36,997 nucleotides of DNA. Source: an uncultured Eubacteriales bacterium. GTDB lineage: Bacteria > Bacillota_I > Bacilli_A > RF39 > UBA660. The position numbers were made by a program, and so were the translations under genes. The stretch lies in the NCBI GenBank assembly GCA_905188025.1, contig CAJJKI010000013.1, positions 1-36,997 on the forward strand. Direction: 5' to 3'. Below, piece by piece: positions 1 through 7,518 of this stretch (position 1 is the first letter of the stretch; every line of letters starts with the position of its first letter). Under the pieces are notes generated by a model. The model was given only the letters and a program-made list of their open reading frames with translations. It made no database searches and was not told the DNA's origin.

Positions 1-530
1 CTGGACCTACCGGAGCTACCGGTGAAACTGGAGCGACTGGTCCTACTGGACCTACTGGAGCTACCGGTGAAACTGGAGCGACTGGTCCTACTGGACCTAC
101 CGGAGTTACCGGTGAAACTGGAGCGACTGGTCCTACTGGACCTACGGGAGTTACCGGTGAAACTGGAGCGACTGGTCCTACTGGACCTACTGGACCTACC
201 GGTGAAACTGGAGCGACTGGTCCTACTGGACCTACTGGAGCTACCGGTGAAACTGGAGCGACTGGTCCTACTGGACCTACCGGAGCTACCGGTGAAACTG
301 GAGCGACTGGTCCTACTGGACCTACGGGACCTAGTGGTGAAACTGGAGCGACTGGTCCTACTGGACCTACGGGACCTAGTGGTGATACTCCAACGTTGAC
401 AATAGGAACAATAACTACTGGTGAACCAGGTACTCAAGCTGATGCTTCTATTACTGGTACTAGTCCAAACTTTATTTTAAATTTAACTATTCCAGCTGGT
501 CCTACTGGACCTACTGGTGCAAGTGCTTAG
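1..530 (+). CDS. Collagen-like Gly-X-Thr repeat surface protein (3' part)
   Basis: This is the 3' part of a gene that begins upstream of the window; the frame starts at base 3 and ends at TAG 528-530. The protein is a run of Gly-X-Thr triplets (GPTGPTGATGETGAT repeated), as in bacterial collagen-like proteins such as BclA-type exosporium and surface filaments, which form triple helices outside the cell. After the repeats comes a short non-repeat tail (TIGTITTGEPGTQA, then a FILNLTIPAGPTGPTG stretch). That tail resembles the conserved C-terminal segment seen after collagen repeats in many Bacillota proteins. No LPXTG or other anchor is visible at the C-terminus. The N-terminal domain and export signal are outside the window, so the attachment mode is unknown. 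The open frame 22-399 that overlaps it is a frame-shifted shadow of the repeat. Confidence 0.9.
   Translation, partial: GPTGATGETGATGPTGPTGATGETGATGPTGPTGVTGETGATGPTGPTGVTGETGATGPTGPTGPTGETGATGPTGPTGATGETGATGPTGPTGATGETGATGPTGPTGPSGETGATGPTGPTGPSGDTPTLTIGTITTGEPGTQADASITGTSPNFILNLTIPAGPTGPTGASA
21..380 (+). repeat. Eight tandem 45-bp collagen-coding repeats
   Basis: Eight head-to-tail 45-bp units encode GETGATGPTGPT plus a variable last triplet (GAT, GVT, GPT or GPS). Units start at 21, 66, 111, 156, 201, 246, 291 and 336. Most differences lie in the last two codons, and the synonymous positions are also nearly identical, which points to recent expansion. The array probably continues upstream of the window. 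Confidence 0.93.
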
Positions 531-552
531 TATTAGCTAAATTTATTTTAAG

Positions 553-582
553 GAATTATGTTTTAAACATAATTCTTTTTTT
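553..582 (+). terminator. Rho-independent terminator after collagen-like gene
   Basis: A perfect 11-bp inverted repeat (GAATTATGTTT / AAACATAATTC) lies 23 bp after the stop codon and is followed by a run of T. This is a strong intrinsic terminator. Confidence 0.9.
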
Positions 583-616
583 GTGTGATAACAATACAGT
601 TGTTGTTTATTGTTGA

Positions 617-645
617 TTGCCATTAATGGTATTATTTGTTATAAT
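617..645 (+). promoter_or_regulatory. Sigma-A promoter of the DUF308 gene
   Basis: -35 TTGCCA (617-622), 17-bp spacer, -10 TATAAT (640-645), with TG one base before the -10 (extended -10). It lies just upstream of the AAGGAGGTG ribosome site of the next gene. Confidence 0.8.
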
Positions 646-676
646 TAGGGTATGATAAATGTAAGGAGGTGAAGAA

Positions 677-1249
677 ATGTTAAAGAAACTAAATAATTTC
701 ATAGTTTCTTCAATAGTAGTATCTATTTTATTTATATTGATTGGATTAGGAATGATTGTATTTCCTGAAATTTCTTTAGACGTAATAGCTTATACATTAG
801 CTACTATATTTGTAGTATTAGGTATTTATTTGTTTATTCTTGATAATAAAGCAGCTTATTTACTAGATACTATGTTCATTGGAGTACTTATGATTATTAT
901 GGGAATTCTATTATTTATATATCCTAAATCATTTAGTTTACTTATCCCTATTGTACTAGGAATTTGGATTATTACTGATAGTTTATTTAAAATTAGAATT
1001 TCTATTTCTCTTAGAGAATATGATGATGTTCCTTGGGTATTATCACTAATACTAGCAATTATATCTTTAGTTTGTGGTATAATGTTTATAGTACACCCAC
1101 TTGCTTCATCTTCAGTTATTACAGCAGTATTTGGATCATTAATTATTATTTATGCAATATCAGATATTGTTGATATGATTATGTTTAAGAGATATATTAA
1201 TAAGATTGTTAAGATATTTAAGGATCATACTAAGGTTATTGAATTTTAA
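677..1249 (+). CDS. DUF308 (HdeD-like) integral membrane protein
   Basis: The 190-aa protein is almost entirely hydrophobic, with about six predicted membrane segments arranged as two similar halves. Short loops contain Pro and Gly at membrane edges (FPEIS, YPKSF, HPLAS). This is the pattern of the DUF308/HdeD family of small bacterial membrane proteins, whose function in Bacillota is not established. The start is supported by AAGGAGGTG six bases upstream of the ATG. It is monocistronic, with its own promoter and a terminator at its end. The C-terminal tail is short and basic (KRYINKIVKIFKDHTK) and probably cytoplasmic. Confidence 0.8.
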   Translation: MLKKLNNFIVSSIVVSILFILIGLGMIVFPEISLDVIAYTLATIFVVLGIYLFILDNKAAYLLDTMFIGVLMIIMGILLFIYPKSFSLLIPIVLGIWIITDSLFKIRISISLREYDDVPWVLSLILAIISLVCGIMFIVHPLASSSVITAVFGSLIIIYAISDIVDMIMFKRYINKIVKIFKDHTKVIEF

Positions 1250-1256
1250 GTATTTT

Positions 1257-1283
1257 AAAAGCATCTATTCAGATGCTTTTTTT
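1257..1283. terminator. Terminator between convergent genes
   Basis: Inverted repeat AAAAGCATCT / AGATGCTTTT around a 4-nt loop, followed on the plus strand by seven further T. It ends the DUF308 gene and overlaps the stop codon of the convergent RDD gene. It can work as a strong terminator on the plus strand and a weaker one on the minus strand. Confidence 0.85.
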
Positions 1284-2035
1284 GTATCTATTACTTTAGT
1301 GTTACATATAAGATCATGGGGGCCACGATGATCTTCTCTTACAATTACGAGATAGATTATGGTTGCTTCGATAAGACTTATTAGTAGGCTAATGATATTA
1401 TCACATTTTAAGAATGTTTCTTTGCTAGTGAATCCTAGGAAGATTAGATTAATACCATTTAATAGAACATTGTTGACGATAAGGCTTCTTAGGAGATAGT
1501 TAAATACTGTTAACTTTTTATCATTTGCTGATACTATTTGAATATTTAGAAGTTTTTTACCTAGAGTTTGGCCTTTGAAGAGATAAGCTATTATGCCGAA
1601 ATAAACAAGAGTTGTTGATAAGGTTACTATAGAATTATAGATGCCTAGTTTTTGAAGTTCATAGTTATAATCTTGGGCTGTTTCAGTATACTCTTTATCT
1701 ATATCTGATGAGATAGAATCGTATTCATCAACAGTTATTTTTTCATCTTCATAATATTTAGTAATTATTTCTTGATAAGAATTATCTTTGATTAGTTTTT
1801 CATATTCTTCTTTAGTTATTTTTGAGTCATCATATGATTCTTTTAGAAGGTTTTTAGTATTGGTATATTCAGTATATAATTTTTGATATTCTTGGTATTT
1901 ATCTTGATATTTTTGATATTTAGTATTAATTATAGGGATATTTGTGATAAGAGTAGCTACCATTACTGTTACAATGATATCTATCATGTATGCTCCTATT
2001 CTTTTTAATACTGGTTTTAGATCTAATTTATTCAT
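1265..2035 (-). CDS. RDD-family membrane protein with a long inter-helix insertion
   Basis: A 256-aa protein with the RDD signature split in two. The N-terminal helix carries KPVLKRIGAYMIDII, the middle has GQTLGKKLLNIQIV, and the end has a DHRGPHDL block typical of the family's C-terminus. Between the first and second membrane helices there is an unusually long polar segment of about 100 residues rich in Tyr, Lys and Glu, probably outside the membrane and helical. RDD proteins are usually of unknown function, and some are linked to transport. I chose the ATG at 2035 because it follows the upstream stop by one base and has AAAGGA upstream; a start at 2083 would overlap the upstream gene by 47 bp. 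It is co-transcribed with the DUF2238-like gene. Confidence 0.8.
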   Translation of the reverse strand: MNKLDLKPVLKRIGAYMIDIIVTVMVATLITNIPIINTKYQKYQDKYQEYQKLYTEYTNTKNLLKESYDDSKITKEEYEKLIKDNSYQEIITKYYEDEKITVDEYDSISSDIDKEYTETAQDYNYELQKLGIYNSIVTLSTTLVYFGIIAYLFKGQTLGKKLLNIQIVSANDKKLTVFNYLLRSLIVNNVLLNGINLIFLGFTSKETFLKCDNIISLLISLIEATIIYLVIVREDHRGPHDLICNTKVIDTKKASE

Positions 2036-2036
2036 T

Positions 2037-2846
2037 TTATATGGTCCTTTCTTTTTGTTTGGTTGGGATAAAGCCCTCGACAAACTGATATTTTTGGTTG
2101 TTTTTGATATGAAGATATGCTATTAGATTGAAGATTATGGCTCCGAGGAAGTTTACCATTAGGTCTTTCATGGTATCATTTAAGCCAATATCTAGATAGC
2201 CTCCGATGGTTGTTTCTATTAGATTTCCGGAATCATCTTGTGAGTATATTTTAGTATATTCAATATTTTTTAGAATTACTGACTCATTTTTTCCTTCTTC
2301 ATTTAGATATACGGATGAGATAGTGGTTATTTGATGATCTTTTTGGGCGTCCGTTAAGAAGACTTTATCCATAGTGTATTCAGCAAATTCCCAAATAACA
2401 CCAATTGTCATAGAGAAAGTGAATGATACTAGGAGTAAATATGCTGGAGAGAGATTTATGTTTTGAGAGTTTTTGTTTAATAAGTTTACAAGGGAGAAAC
2501 CGATACCAGCACATATAAAGCCATTTAAGGTATGGAGCATAGTGTCCCAGTGATGAAAGATATTAAAGAAATTGTTTATTTCTCCGAGGATCTCAGCAGC
2601 AAAGATGAAGAGAATAATAATTACTTCTAGAGTATCAGGAAGCTCTATTTTGAATGTTTTTTCAACGATGAATGGAAGAGTGATAAGGATTAATGTTAAG
2701 AGACATAAGAAGGCATTATTCCATTCATGATGAATTACTTGCATAATTAGACATATGAGAATTAAAAATCTAATGATGATATATACTCTAATAGATTTTT
2801 TGTCTGATTTAGCAAGGACTTTTTTTATTTTGCTTTGTTTTTTCAT
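2037..2846 (-). CDS. DUF2238/YjdF-like multi-pass membrane protein
   Basis: The 269-aa protein has about six membrane helices. Conserved polar patches inside or near the helices include HHWDTMLHTLNG, IWEFAEYTMDKVF and NDTMKDLMVNFLGA. These resemble the D-x-x-H, W-E-F-x-E and D-T-x-x-D-L blocks of the DUF2238 (YjdF) family, whose biochemical role is unknown. A loop of about 50 residues lies between the last two blocks. It is the first gene of a two-gene operon with the RDD protein, with GAGGT five bases before the ATG and a good promoter upstream. The family call is by motif memory only. Confidence 0.6.
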   Translation of the reverse strand: MKKQSKIKKVLAKSDKKSIRVYIIIRFLILICLIMQVIHHEWNNAFLCLLTLILITLPFIVEKTFKIELPDTLEVIIILFIFAAEILGEINNFFNIFHHWDTMLHTLNGFICAGIGFSLVNLLNKNSQNINLSPAYLLLVSFTFSMTIGVIWEFAEYTMDKVFLTDAQKDHQITTISSVYLNEEGKNESVILKNIEYTKIYSQDDSGNLIETTIGGYLDIGLNDTMKDLMVNFLGAIIFNLIAYLHIKNNQKYQFVEGFIPTKQKERTI

Positions 2847-2866
2847 ATTTTACCTCACTTGTAATG

Positions 2867-2896
2867 TATTATAAATAATTATTATTTTTTAGTCAA
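2867..2896 (-). promoter_or_regulatory. Sigma-A promoter of the DUF2238-like/RDD operon
   Basis: Minus strand: -35 TTGACT (2896-2891), 18-bp spacer, -10 TATAAT (2872-2867). Transcription leads into the gene starting at 2846. Confidence 0.8.
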
Positions 2897-2922
2897 CTTA
2901 TATTTAATAATATGGGTAAATA

Positions 2923-2931
2923 TGGTATAAT
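2923..2931 (+). promoter_or_regulatory. Extended -10 promoter of pcrA
   Basis: TGG followed by TATAAT (2926-2931) gives an extended -10. The -35 position 17 bp upstream (TTTAAT, 2903-2908) is poor. The promoter is divergent from the DUF2238-like operon promoter, and the two -10 boxes are about 55 bp apart. Confidence 0.65.
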
Positions 2932-2966
2932 TATTTAGAAATATTAAGAGATTACAAGGAGGAAGT

Positions 2967-5060
2967 ATGGATTTATCAGGACTTAATAAAGAACAGTTAA
3001 TGGCTGTTAAACATATAGATGGACCAATGTTAGTATTAGCAGGGGCTGGATCTGGTAAGACTAGAGTGCTTACTAATAGAATAGCTTATTTGATAGAGAA
3101 TGGAGTTAGGATTGAGAATATTTTAGCTATTACATTTACAAATAAAGCTGCTAAAGAGATGAAAGATAGAGTAATGAAACTTATTGGAATGGATGCGAAA
3201 AGTATACAAATATCAACATTTCACTCTTTAGGACTTAGAATTATTAAAGAAAATTATGCTAGACTGGGATATAAAAGTAATTTTGTTATTTTGGACAGTG
3301 ATGATACTTTAACAGTAGTTAAAAAAATAATGAAAGATTTAAATCTTAATCCAAAGTTTTATAATGCAAGAGATATTAGAAATAAGATTAGTTCGGCAAA
3401 GAATGAGATGATGGGGCCTCAGGAATATGCTAAGGTTGAATTTGATAGAAATATTATAGCAGTATATGAGAGTTATAATAATAAATTACTTATCAACAAT
3501 TCTGTTGATTTTGATGATTTGTTAATATTACCGATCAAATTATTTAGAATGTATCCAGATGTGCTTAAGTATTATCAAGATAAATATAAATATGTACTTA
3601 TAGATGAATATCAGGATACTAATGAAGCACAATATATATTTACTAAAATGTTATGTAATAATCATAAAAATATATTTGTAGTAGGAGATAATGATCAGGC
3701 TATATATGCTTTTAGAGGAGCTAATTATAAGAATATATTAAATTTTGAGAAGGATTATCCTAATGCTAAAGTAATATTACTAGAAGAAAATTATAGATCT
3801 ACACAAAATATACTAGATGCTGCTAATAGTGTTATTAAACATAATAAGATGAGAAAAGATAAGAATTTATGGTGTAATAATGATATTGGTAGTAAAGTTA
3901 AATATATAAAGACTGATAGTGATAAAGAAGAATGTGAATATGTATCTAATAAAATAAAAGAATTACATGATAGTGGTATAAGTTATGAAGATATGGCTAT
4001 ATTATATAGAACTAATGCACAGTCTAGATTGATAGAAGAAGAAATGCTTAAGAATGGGATTCCTTATAGGATAGTTGGTAGTTTTTACTTCTATAATAGA
4101 AAAGAAATTAAAGATTTATTATGCTATTTAAGACTTATTAATAATCATGATGATGACGTTAGTTTACTTAGAGTTATAAATACTCCTAAGAGAGGTATTG
4201 GGGATAAGACTATTGAAGCTTTGACTAATAAGGCTAATTTGAATAAAACTTCTTTATTTGAAGCAATTGATGGTGGTAAAGAGCTTGCTTTTAAGAATTT
4301 AATTTTAAAGATGGAGCAAGAATGTGAAAACATTACTTTAACTGATATGGTAGAGTTAGTGCTTAAGGAAAGTGGTCTTAGAGAAGAGTTAGTTAATGAA
4401 AAGTCTTTAGAAGCAGAGATTAGATTAGAAAACTTAGAGGAATTTAAGTCTATTACTAAGGGATATGAAGAAGAATATGGGGTTATTTCTTTGACTGATT
4501 TCTTGAATGAAGTATCTTTAGTTAGTGATATATCAGAGCATCAAGATAGTAATAATAAAGTTAGTTTGATGACTATTCATGCGGTTAAAGGACTAGAATT
4601 TGATAATGTATTTATTGTAGGGATGGAGGAAGGAATATTTCCACATTATAACTCAATTAATGAAGGTACTTTGGCTGCTATTGAAGAAGAAAGAAGATTA
4701 TGTTATGTCGCTATTACTAGGGCTAAGAAGAACTTGTGGATGCTAAATGCTAGAAAGAGAATGTTATTTGGAAATACACAGTTAAATATGCCTAGTAGAT
4801 TTATGGATGAAATAGATTCTAGATACATAGAATGTGAGAATAATAAGACAAGTATTATTAGTAAAGCTAGTAATTTTGTTAAAGGAAACATGTTTAGAAA
4901 TGATGATGTATCTTATAGTGTTGGAGATCATGTGCGTCATGATGAATTTGGTGAAGGCGTTGTGGTAGCTGCAGATAAGACACTTGTAACAATAGCTTTT
5001 CCTCATCCTTATGGAATAAAGAAAATGATGGCTAAACATAAGAGTATTACAAAGATATAG
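2967..5060 (+). CDS. pcrA: ATP-dependent DNA helicase PcrA/UvrD
   Basis: A 697-aa superfamily 1A 3'-5' helicase that unwinds DNA in nucleotide excision repair, removes RecA and resolves replication-transcription conflicts. Visible motifs are the Q motif (LNKEQLMAV), Walker A GAGSGKT (residues 26-32), Walker B DEYQDT (213-218), motif III GDNDQAIYAFRGA, motif IV region EENYRST, motif V TIHAVKGLEFDNVF and motif VI YVAITRAKK. The C-terminus ends in a small Tudor-like domain (VGDHVRHDEFGEGVV), typical of PcrA and used to contact RNA polymerase. It is about 40 residues shorter than B. subtilis PcrA, mostly in the linker before that domain. The ribosome site is ACAAGGAGG. The gene is followed by its own terminator; no ligA is next to it here. 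Confidence 0.95.
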   Translation: MDLSGLNKEQLMAVKHIDGPMLVLAGAGSGKTRVLTNRIAYLIENGVRIENILAITFTNKAAKEMKDRVMKLIGMDAKSIQISTFHSLGLRIIKENYARLGYKSNFVILDSDDTLTVVKKIMKDLNLNPKFYNARDIRNKISSAKNEMMGPQEYAKVEFDRNIIAVYESYNNKLLINNSVDFDDLLILPIKLFRMYPDVLKYYQDKYKYVLIDEYQDTNEAQYIFTKMLCNNHKNIFVVGDNDQAIYAFRGANYKNILNFEKDYPNAKVILLEENYRSTQNILDAANSVIKHNKMRKDKNLWCNNDIGSKVKYIKTDSDKEECEYVSNKIKELHDSGISYEDMAILYRTNAQSRLIEEEMLKNGIPYRIVGSFYFYNRKEIKDLLCYLRLINNHDDDVSLLRVINTPKRGIGDKTIEALTNKANLNKTSLFEAIDGGKELAFKNLILKMEQECENITLTDMVELVLKESGLREELVNEKSLEAEIRLENLEEFKSITKGYEEEYGVISLTDFLNEVSLVSDISEHQDSNNKVSLMTIHAVKGLEFDNVFIVGMEEGIFPHYNSINEGTLAAIEEERRLCYVAITRAKKNLWMLNARKRMLFGNTQLNMPSRFMDEIDSRYIECENNKTSIISKASNFVKGNMFRNDDVSYSVGDHVRHDEFGEGVVVAADKTLVTIAFPHPYGIKKMMAKHKSITKI

Positions 5061-5065
5061 ATATT

Positions 5066-5099
5066 GGAGTGTTTTTAAAAAAGAACACTTCTTTTCTTT
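5066..5099 (+). terminator. Terminator after pcrA
   Basis: A 9-bp stem AGTGTTTTT / AAGAACACT with one G-U pair and a 4-nt A loop, followed by TCTTTTCTTT. Confidence 0.75.
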
Positions 5100-5126
5100 A
5101 TACATATAATATATTAGGTGAAAAAG

Positions 5127-5687
5127 ATGAATTATCTCGTGATAGTTAACAAAGATAATAAATTAGATAGAACCTATATTCCAGATGACTTAGTAGACAC
5201 TAATAGTAGGTATAAAGATAATGTATTAGTGAGAAAAGAAGTATTAGATAGTTTTAATAGAATGGCTATGGATGCTAAGATGCAAGGATATGATATTGAT
5301 ATTATGAGTGGATATAGAGATTATTTATATCAAGAGAAAATATATAATAAGTTGGTGCTAGAAAAAGGATTTGCTTATGCTTTTAGAAGAGTGGCTAAGG
5401 CAGGATGCTCGGAGCATCAGACAGGGTTAGCTATAGATATATGCGTATATAAAGATAATAAGTGTTATATTGAACAAGAAATTGAAGAGATGGATGAAGG
5501 TAAATGGTTAGAGGATAACGCTTATAAATATGGATTTATATTAAGGTATCCTAGGGGGCTTGAGGATATAACAGGATATAATTATGAGCCGTGGCATTAC
5601 CGTTATATAGGGGATGAAAAAATGGCTTATGAAATATATTTAAAGAAATGTAGTTTAGAGGAATATTTAGAAAATTCTTGTAAATAA
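5127..5687 (+). CDS. VanY-type D-Ala-D-Ala carboxypeptidase (peptidase M15B)
   Basis: A 186-aa zinc peptidase of the VanY/LdcB group, which removes the terminal D-Ala from peptidoglycan stem peptides. Zinc ligands and catalytic residues are visible: SEHQTGLAID (H97, D104) and EPWHYR (catalytic E154, ligand H157). SGYRDYLYQ is the family's substrate-side block. It has no signal peptide or membrane helix, so unlike most VanY or DacA-type enzymes it appears cytoplasmic or non-classically exported; the VanXY-type soluble enzymes are a precedent. I chose the ATG at 5127 because AGGTG lies six bases upstream; a GTG at 5118 falls inside that ribosome site. It is followed by the thioredoxin-like gene 34 bp on. 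Confidence 0.87.
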   Translation: MNYLVIVNKDNKLDRTYIPDDLVDTNSRYKDNVLVRKEVLDSFNRMAMDAKMQGYDIDIMSGYRDYLYQEKIYNKLVLEKGFAYAFRRVAKAGCSEHQTGLAIDICVYKDNKCYIEQEIEEMDEGKWLEDNAYKYGFILRYPRGLEDITGYNYEPWHYRYIGDEKMAYEIYLKKCSLEEYLENSCK

Positions 5688-5721
5688 GCCATATAAGTGA
5701 TATGATTATTATGGTGATGTT

Positions 5722-6156
5722 ATGAAACTTAAAAAGAAAGTATTAATTTTATGTAGTATTTGTTTTGTTATCTTGATTGGGGCTATTATAGCTGATAGAT
5801 ATATGACTAACTCTTATTTGAAAGAAATTAGTTATAAAGACACTATTAAAAAGATTGAAGATAAAGAAACTTTTATATTACTAGTTAGTCAAACAACTTG
5901 TTCTCATTGTATGGAGTATAAGCCAGTATTTAAGAAAGTACTTAAAGATAATAAAATAACTGCTTATTATATTGAATTTGATTTACTTAGTGCTGATGAG
6001 AAAAAAGAGTTTGTTAAATATGTTAATTTTAGTTCTACGCCAACTACAGTATTTTTAAAGAATGGTGAAGAAACTACTGCTGCTACAAGAATAGTTGGTA
6101 CTAGAGATGAAGAATATATTATTGGTAAATTAAAAAGTAATGGTTATATTGAATAA
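5722..6156 (+). CDS. Membrane-anchored thioredoxin-like protein (CSHC)
   Basis: A 144-aa protein with one N-terminal membrane helix (about residues 6-24) and a thioredoxin fold facing outward. The active site is TTCSHC (C60, C63), followed by MEYKPVF. The cis-Pro loop is SSTPTTVFL, and a C-terminal helix completes the fold. CSHC instead of CGPC or CPHC suggests a thiol oxidoreductase of unknown direction; similar short anchored proteins in Bacillota are annotated as thioredoxin family or bacteriocin-transport accessory proteins. Two further cysteines in the membrane segment (C11, C14) are unusual. It lies in the same direction as the carboxypeptidase and is probably co-transcribed with it. 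Its stop codon lies inside the terminator hairpin. Confidence 0.8.
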   Translation: MKLKKKVLILCSICFVILIGAIIADRYMTNSYLKEISYKDTIKKIEDKETFILLVSQTTCSHCMEYKPVFKKVLKDNKITAYYIEFDLLSADEKKEFVKYVNFSSTPTTVFLKNGEETTAATRIVGTRDEEYIIGKLKSNGYIE

Positions 6157-6176
6157 TCATTACTTTTATTTTTATC
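6133..6176. terminator. Bidirectional terminator between the thioredoxin-like gene and mbl
   Basis: A 15-bp stem, AAAAGTAATG...CATTACTTTT extended by a G-U pair and four A-T pairs, with loop ATTGA. T-rich runs follow on both sides. The left arm lies inside the thioredoxin-like coding region, so the stop codon is within the hairpin. Confidence 0.88.
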
Positions 6177-7161
6177 TACTAATCATATGAATATTATCTA
6201 GAAGTACTCCAGTTCCTTCGGCGACACAGGTTAGTGGGCTTTCGGCGGTAAATACGGGTACTTTTAATTCTTGAGCTAATATTTGATTAAAGCCATCTAC
6301 TAGGGAACCTCCTCCGGTTAAGACAATACCTTTATCGATAATATCGGCTGATAATTCAGGTGGGGTTTCTTCAAGGATTCCTTTAGCAGCATGGATAATT
6401 GTATATACGCTTTCTCTTAAGGCTTCTTCTACTTCTTCACTAGTTAGTGTTATAGTGTGAGGTAATCCAGTTACAAGATCTCGGCCACGTACTTCCATTT
6501 TTTCATTACGGTTACCTGGAAATACTGTTCCAATAGTTATTTTGATATCTTCAGCAGTACGTTCTCCTACTAGAAGTTTATATTTATCTTTAATATATTT
6601 AATGATATCATTATCAAAAGCATTACCTGCTACTCTTATAGAGGCACTTTCAACAATACCTCCTAAGGATAAGATAGCTATATCAGTAGTACCTCCTCCA
6701 ATATCAATTACCATATTACCTGACGGCTTAGATATATCCATACCAGCTCCAATAGCTGCCACTTTAGGCTCTTCTTCAAGAAATACTTTTTTTGCTCCTG
6801 TTCTTTCGGCTGCTTCTTTAATAGCGTTTTTTTCTACTTGAGTTATATTAGATGGACAACAAATGAGAATTCTAGGGCGTTGAAAGAAGCTTTTTCCATT
6901 AACTTTTTTGATAAAATAATTAAGCATTACTTCGGTAGTTTCAAAGTCTGCTATTACACCATCTTTCATAGGTTTAATGGCATTGACTTTTCCGGGTGTT
7001 CTTCCTAACATTTCTCTAGCTTCTGAGCCTACGGCTAGTGGTCTTTTTGTATCTGAATCTATGGCTACGACACTAGGTTCATTTAAGACGATGCCTTGGC
7101 CTTTGATGTATATTAGAACATTAGCTGTTCCTAAATCTATTCCAATGTCTTTATTAAACAT
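6172..7161 (-). CDS. mbl: MreB-family actin homologue Mbl
   Basis: A 329-aa bacterial actin that guides cell-wall synthesis on the inner face of the membrane. Actin-fold nucleotide motifs are present: phosphate 1 DIGIDLGTANVLIY (residues 5-18), EEEPKVAAIGAG, phosphate 2 MVIDIGGGTTDIA and the adenosine motif GIVLTGGGSLV. The length is normal for MreB/Mbl. I call it Mbl rather than MreB because it lies directly downstream of spoIIID, as in B. subtilis, and lacks mreC and mreD next to it. AAGGGTG precedes the ATG. It is the last gene of the spoIID-spoIIQ-spoIIID-mbl series and ends at a bidirectional terminator. Confidence 0.92.
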   Translation of the reverse strand: MFNKDIGIDLGTANVLIYIKGQGIVLNEPSVVAIDSDTKRPLAVGSEAREMLGRTPGKVNAIKPMKDGVIADFETTEVMLNYFIKKVNGKSFFQRPRILICCPSNITQVEKNAIKEAAERTGAKKVFLEEEPKVAAIGAGMDISKPSGNMVIDIGGGTTDIAILSLGGIVESASIRVAGNAFDNDIIKYIKDKYKLLVGERTAEDIKITIGTVFPGNRNEKMEVRGRDLVTGLPHTITLTSEEVEEALRESVYTIIHAAKGILEETPPELSADIIDKGIVLTGGGSLVDGFNQILAQELKVPVFTAESPLTCVAEGTGVLLDNIHMISR

Positions 7162-7205
7162 ATAATCACCCTTTCATGTATATTTTACCATATATTAACA
7201 GTTTT

Positions 7206-7469
7206 TTACAGTGTAATCTGTTTTTTTCTTAAAAATAGTTGTCTAGTTGACTCTCCTCCTAGTAAATGCCTAGTTTCTAAGTGCTCAGCCATTATTTCTT
7301 TTACTTGTTTGTATTTATTTGTGTCAATTGACGCTAATCTTTCTTGTATATCTTTGTGTACTGTGCTCTTACTTATGTTAAATATAGTAGCTGTTTTTCT
7401 AATGGTATCTTTAGTAGTAATAATGTGATTAGCAACATCGATTACTCTTTTCATTATATCATTACTCAT
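7206..7469 (-). CDS. spoIIID: Sporulation transcription factor SpoIIID
   Basis: An 87-aa DNA-binding protein that in B. subtilis modulates sigma-E genes in the mother cell during sporulation. The helix-turn-helix lies at about residues 19-45 (TIRKTATIFNISKSTVHKDI). The conserved C-terminal part (KEIMAEHLETRHLLGGESTR) matches the family's second DNA-contacting helix and basic tail. The ribosome site GAAGGAG precedes the ATG. It lies between spoIIQ and mbl in the Bacillus order. It supports an endospore-forming lineage, though it does not prove that this strain sporulates. Confidence 0.93.
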   Translation of the reverse strand: MSNDIMKRVIDVANHIITTKDTIRKTATIFNISKSTVHKDIQERLASIDTNKYKQVKEIMAEHLETRHLLGGESTRQLFLRKKQITL

Positions 7470-7518
7470 TATGCTTACTCCTTCAATTAATTATATTATT
7501 TGAAAAAAAGGCGTATGC

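Noticed and set aside
21..380. CRISPR array
   Set aside because: The 45-bp units are contiguous, have no spacers, and are in frame with a Gly-X-Thr protein.
22..399. 125-aa protein made of KLERLVLLDL repeats
   Set aside because: It is a frame-shifted reading of the collagen repeat; the true frame runs on to a non-repeat tail, a stop and a terminator.
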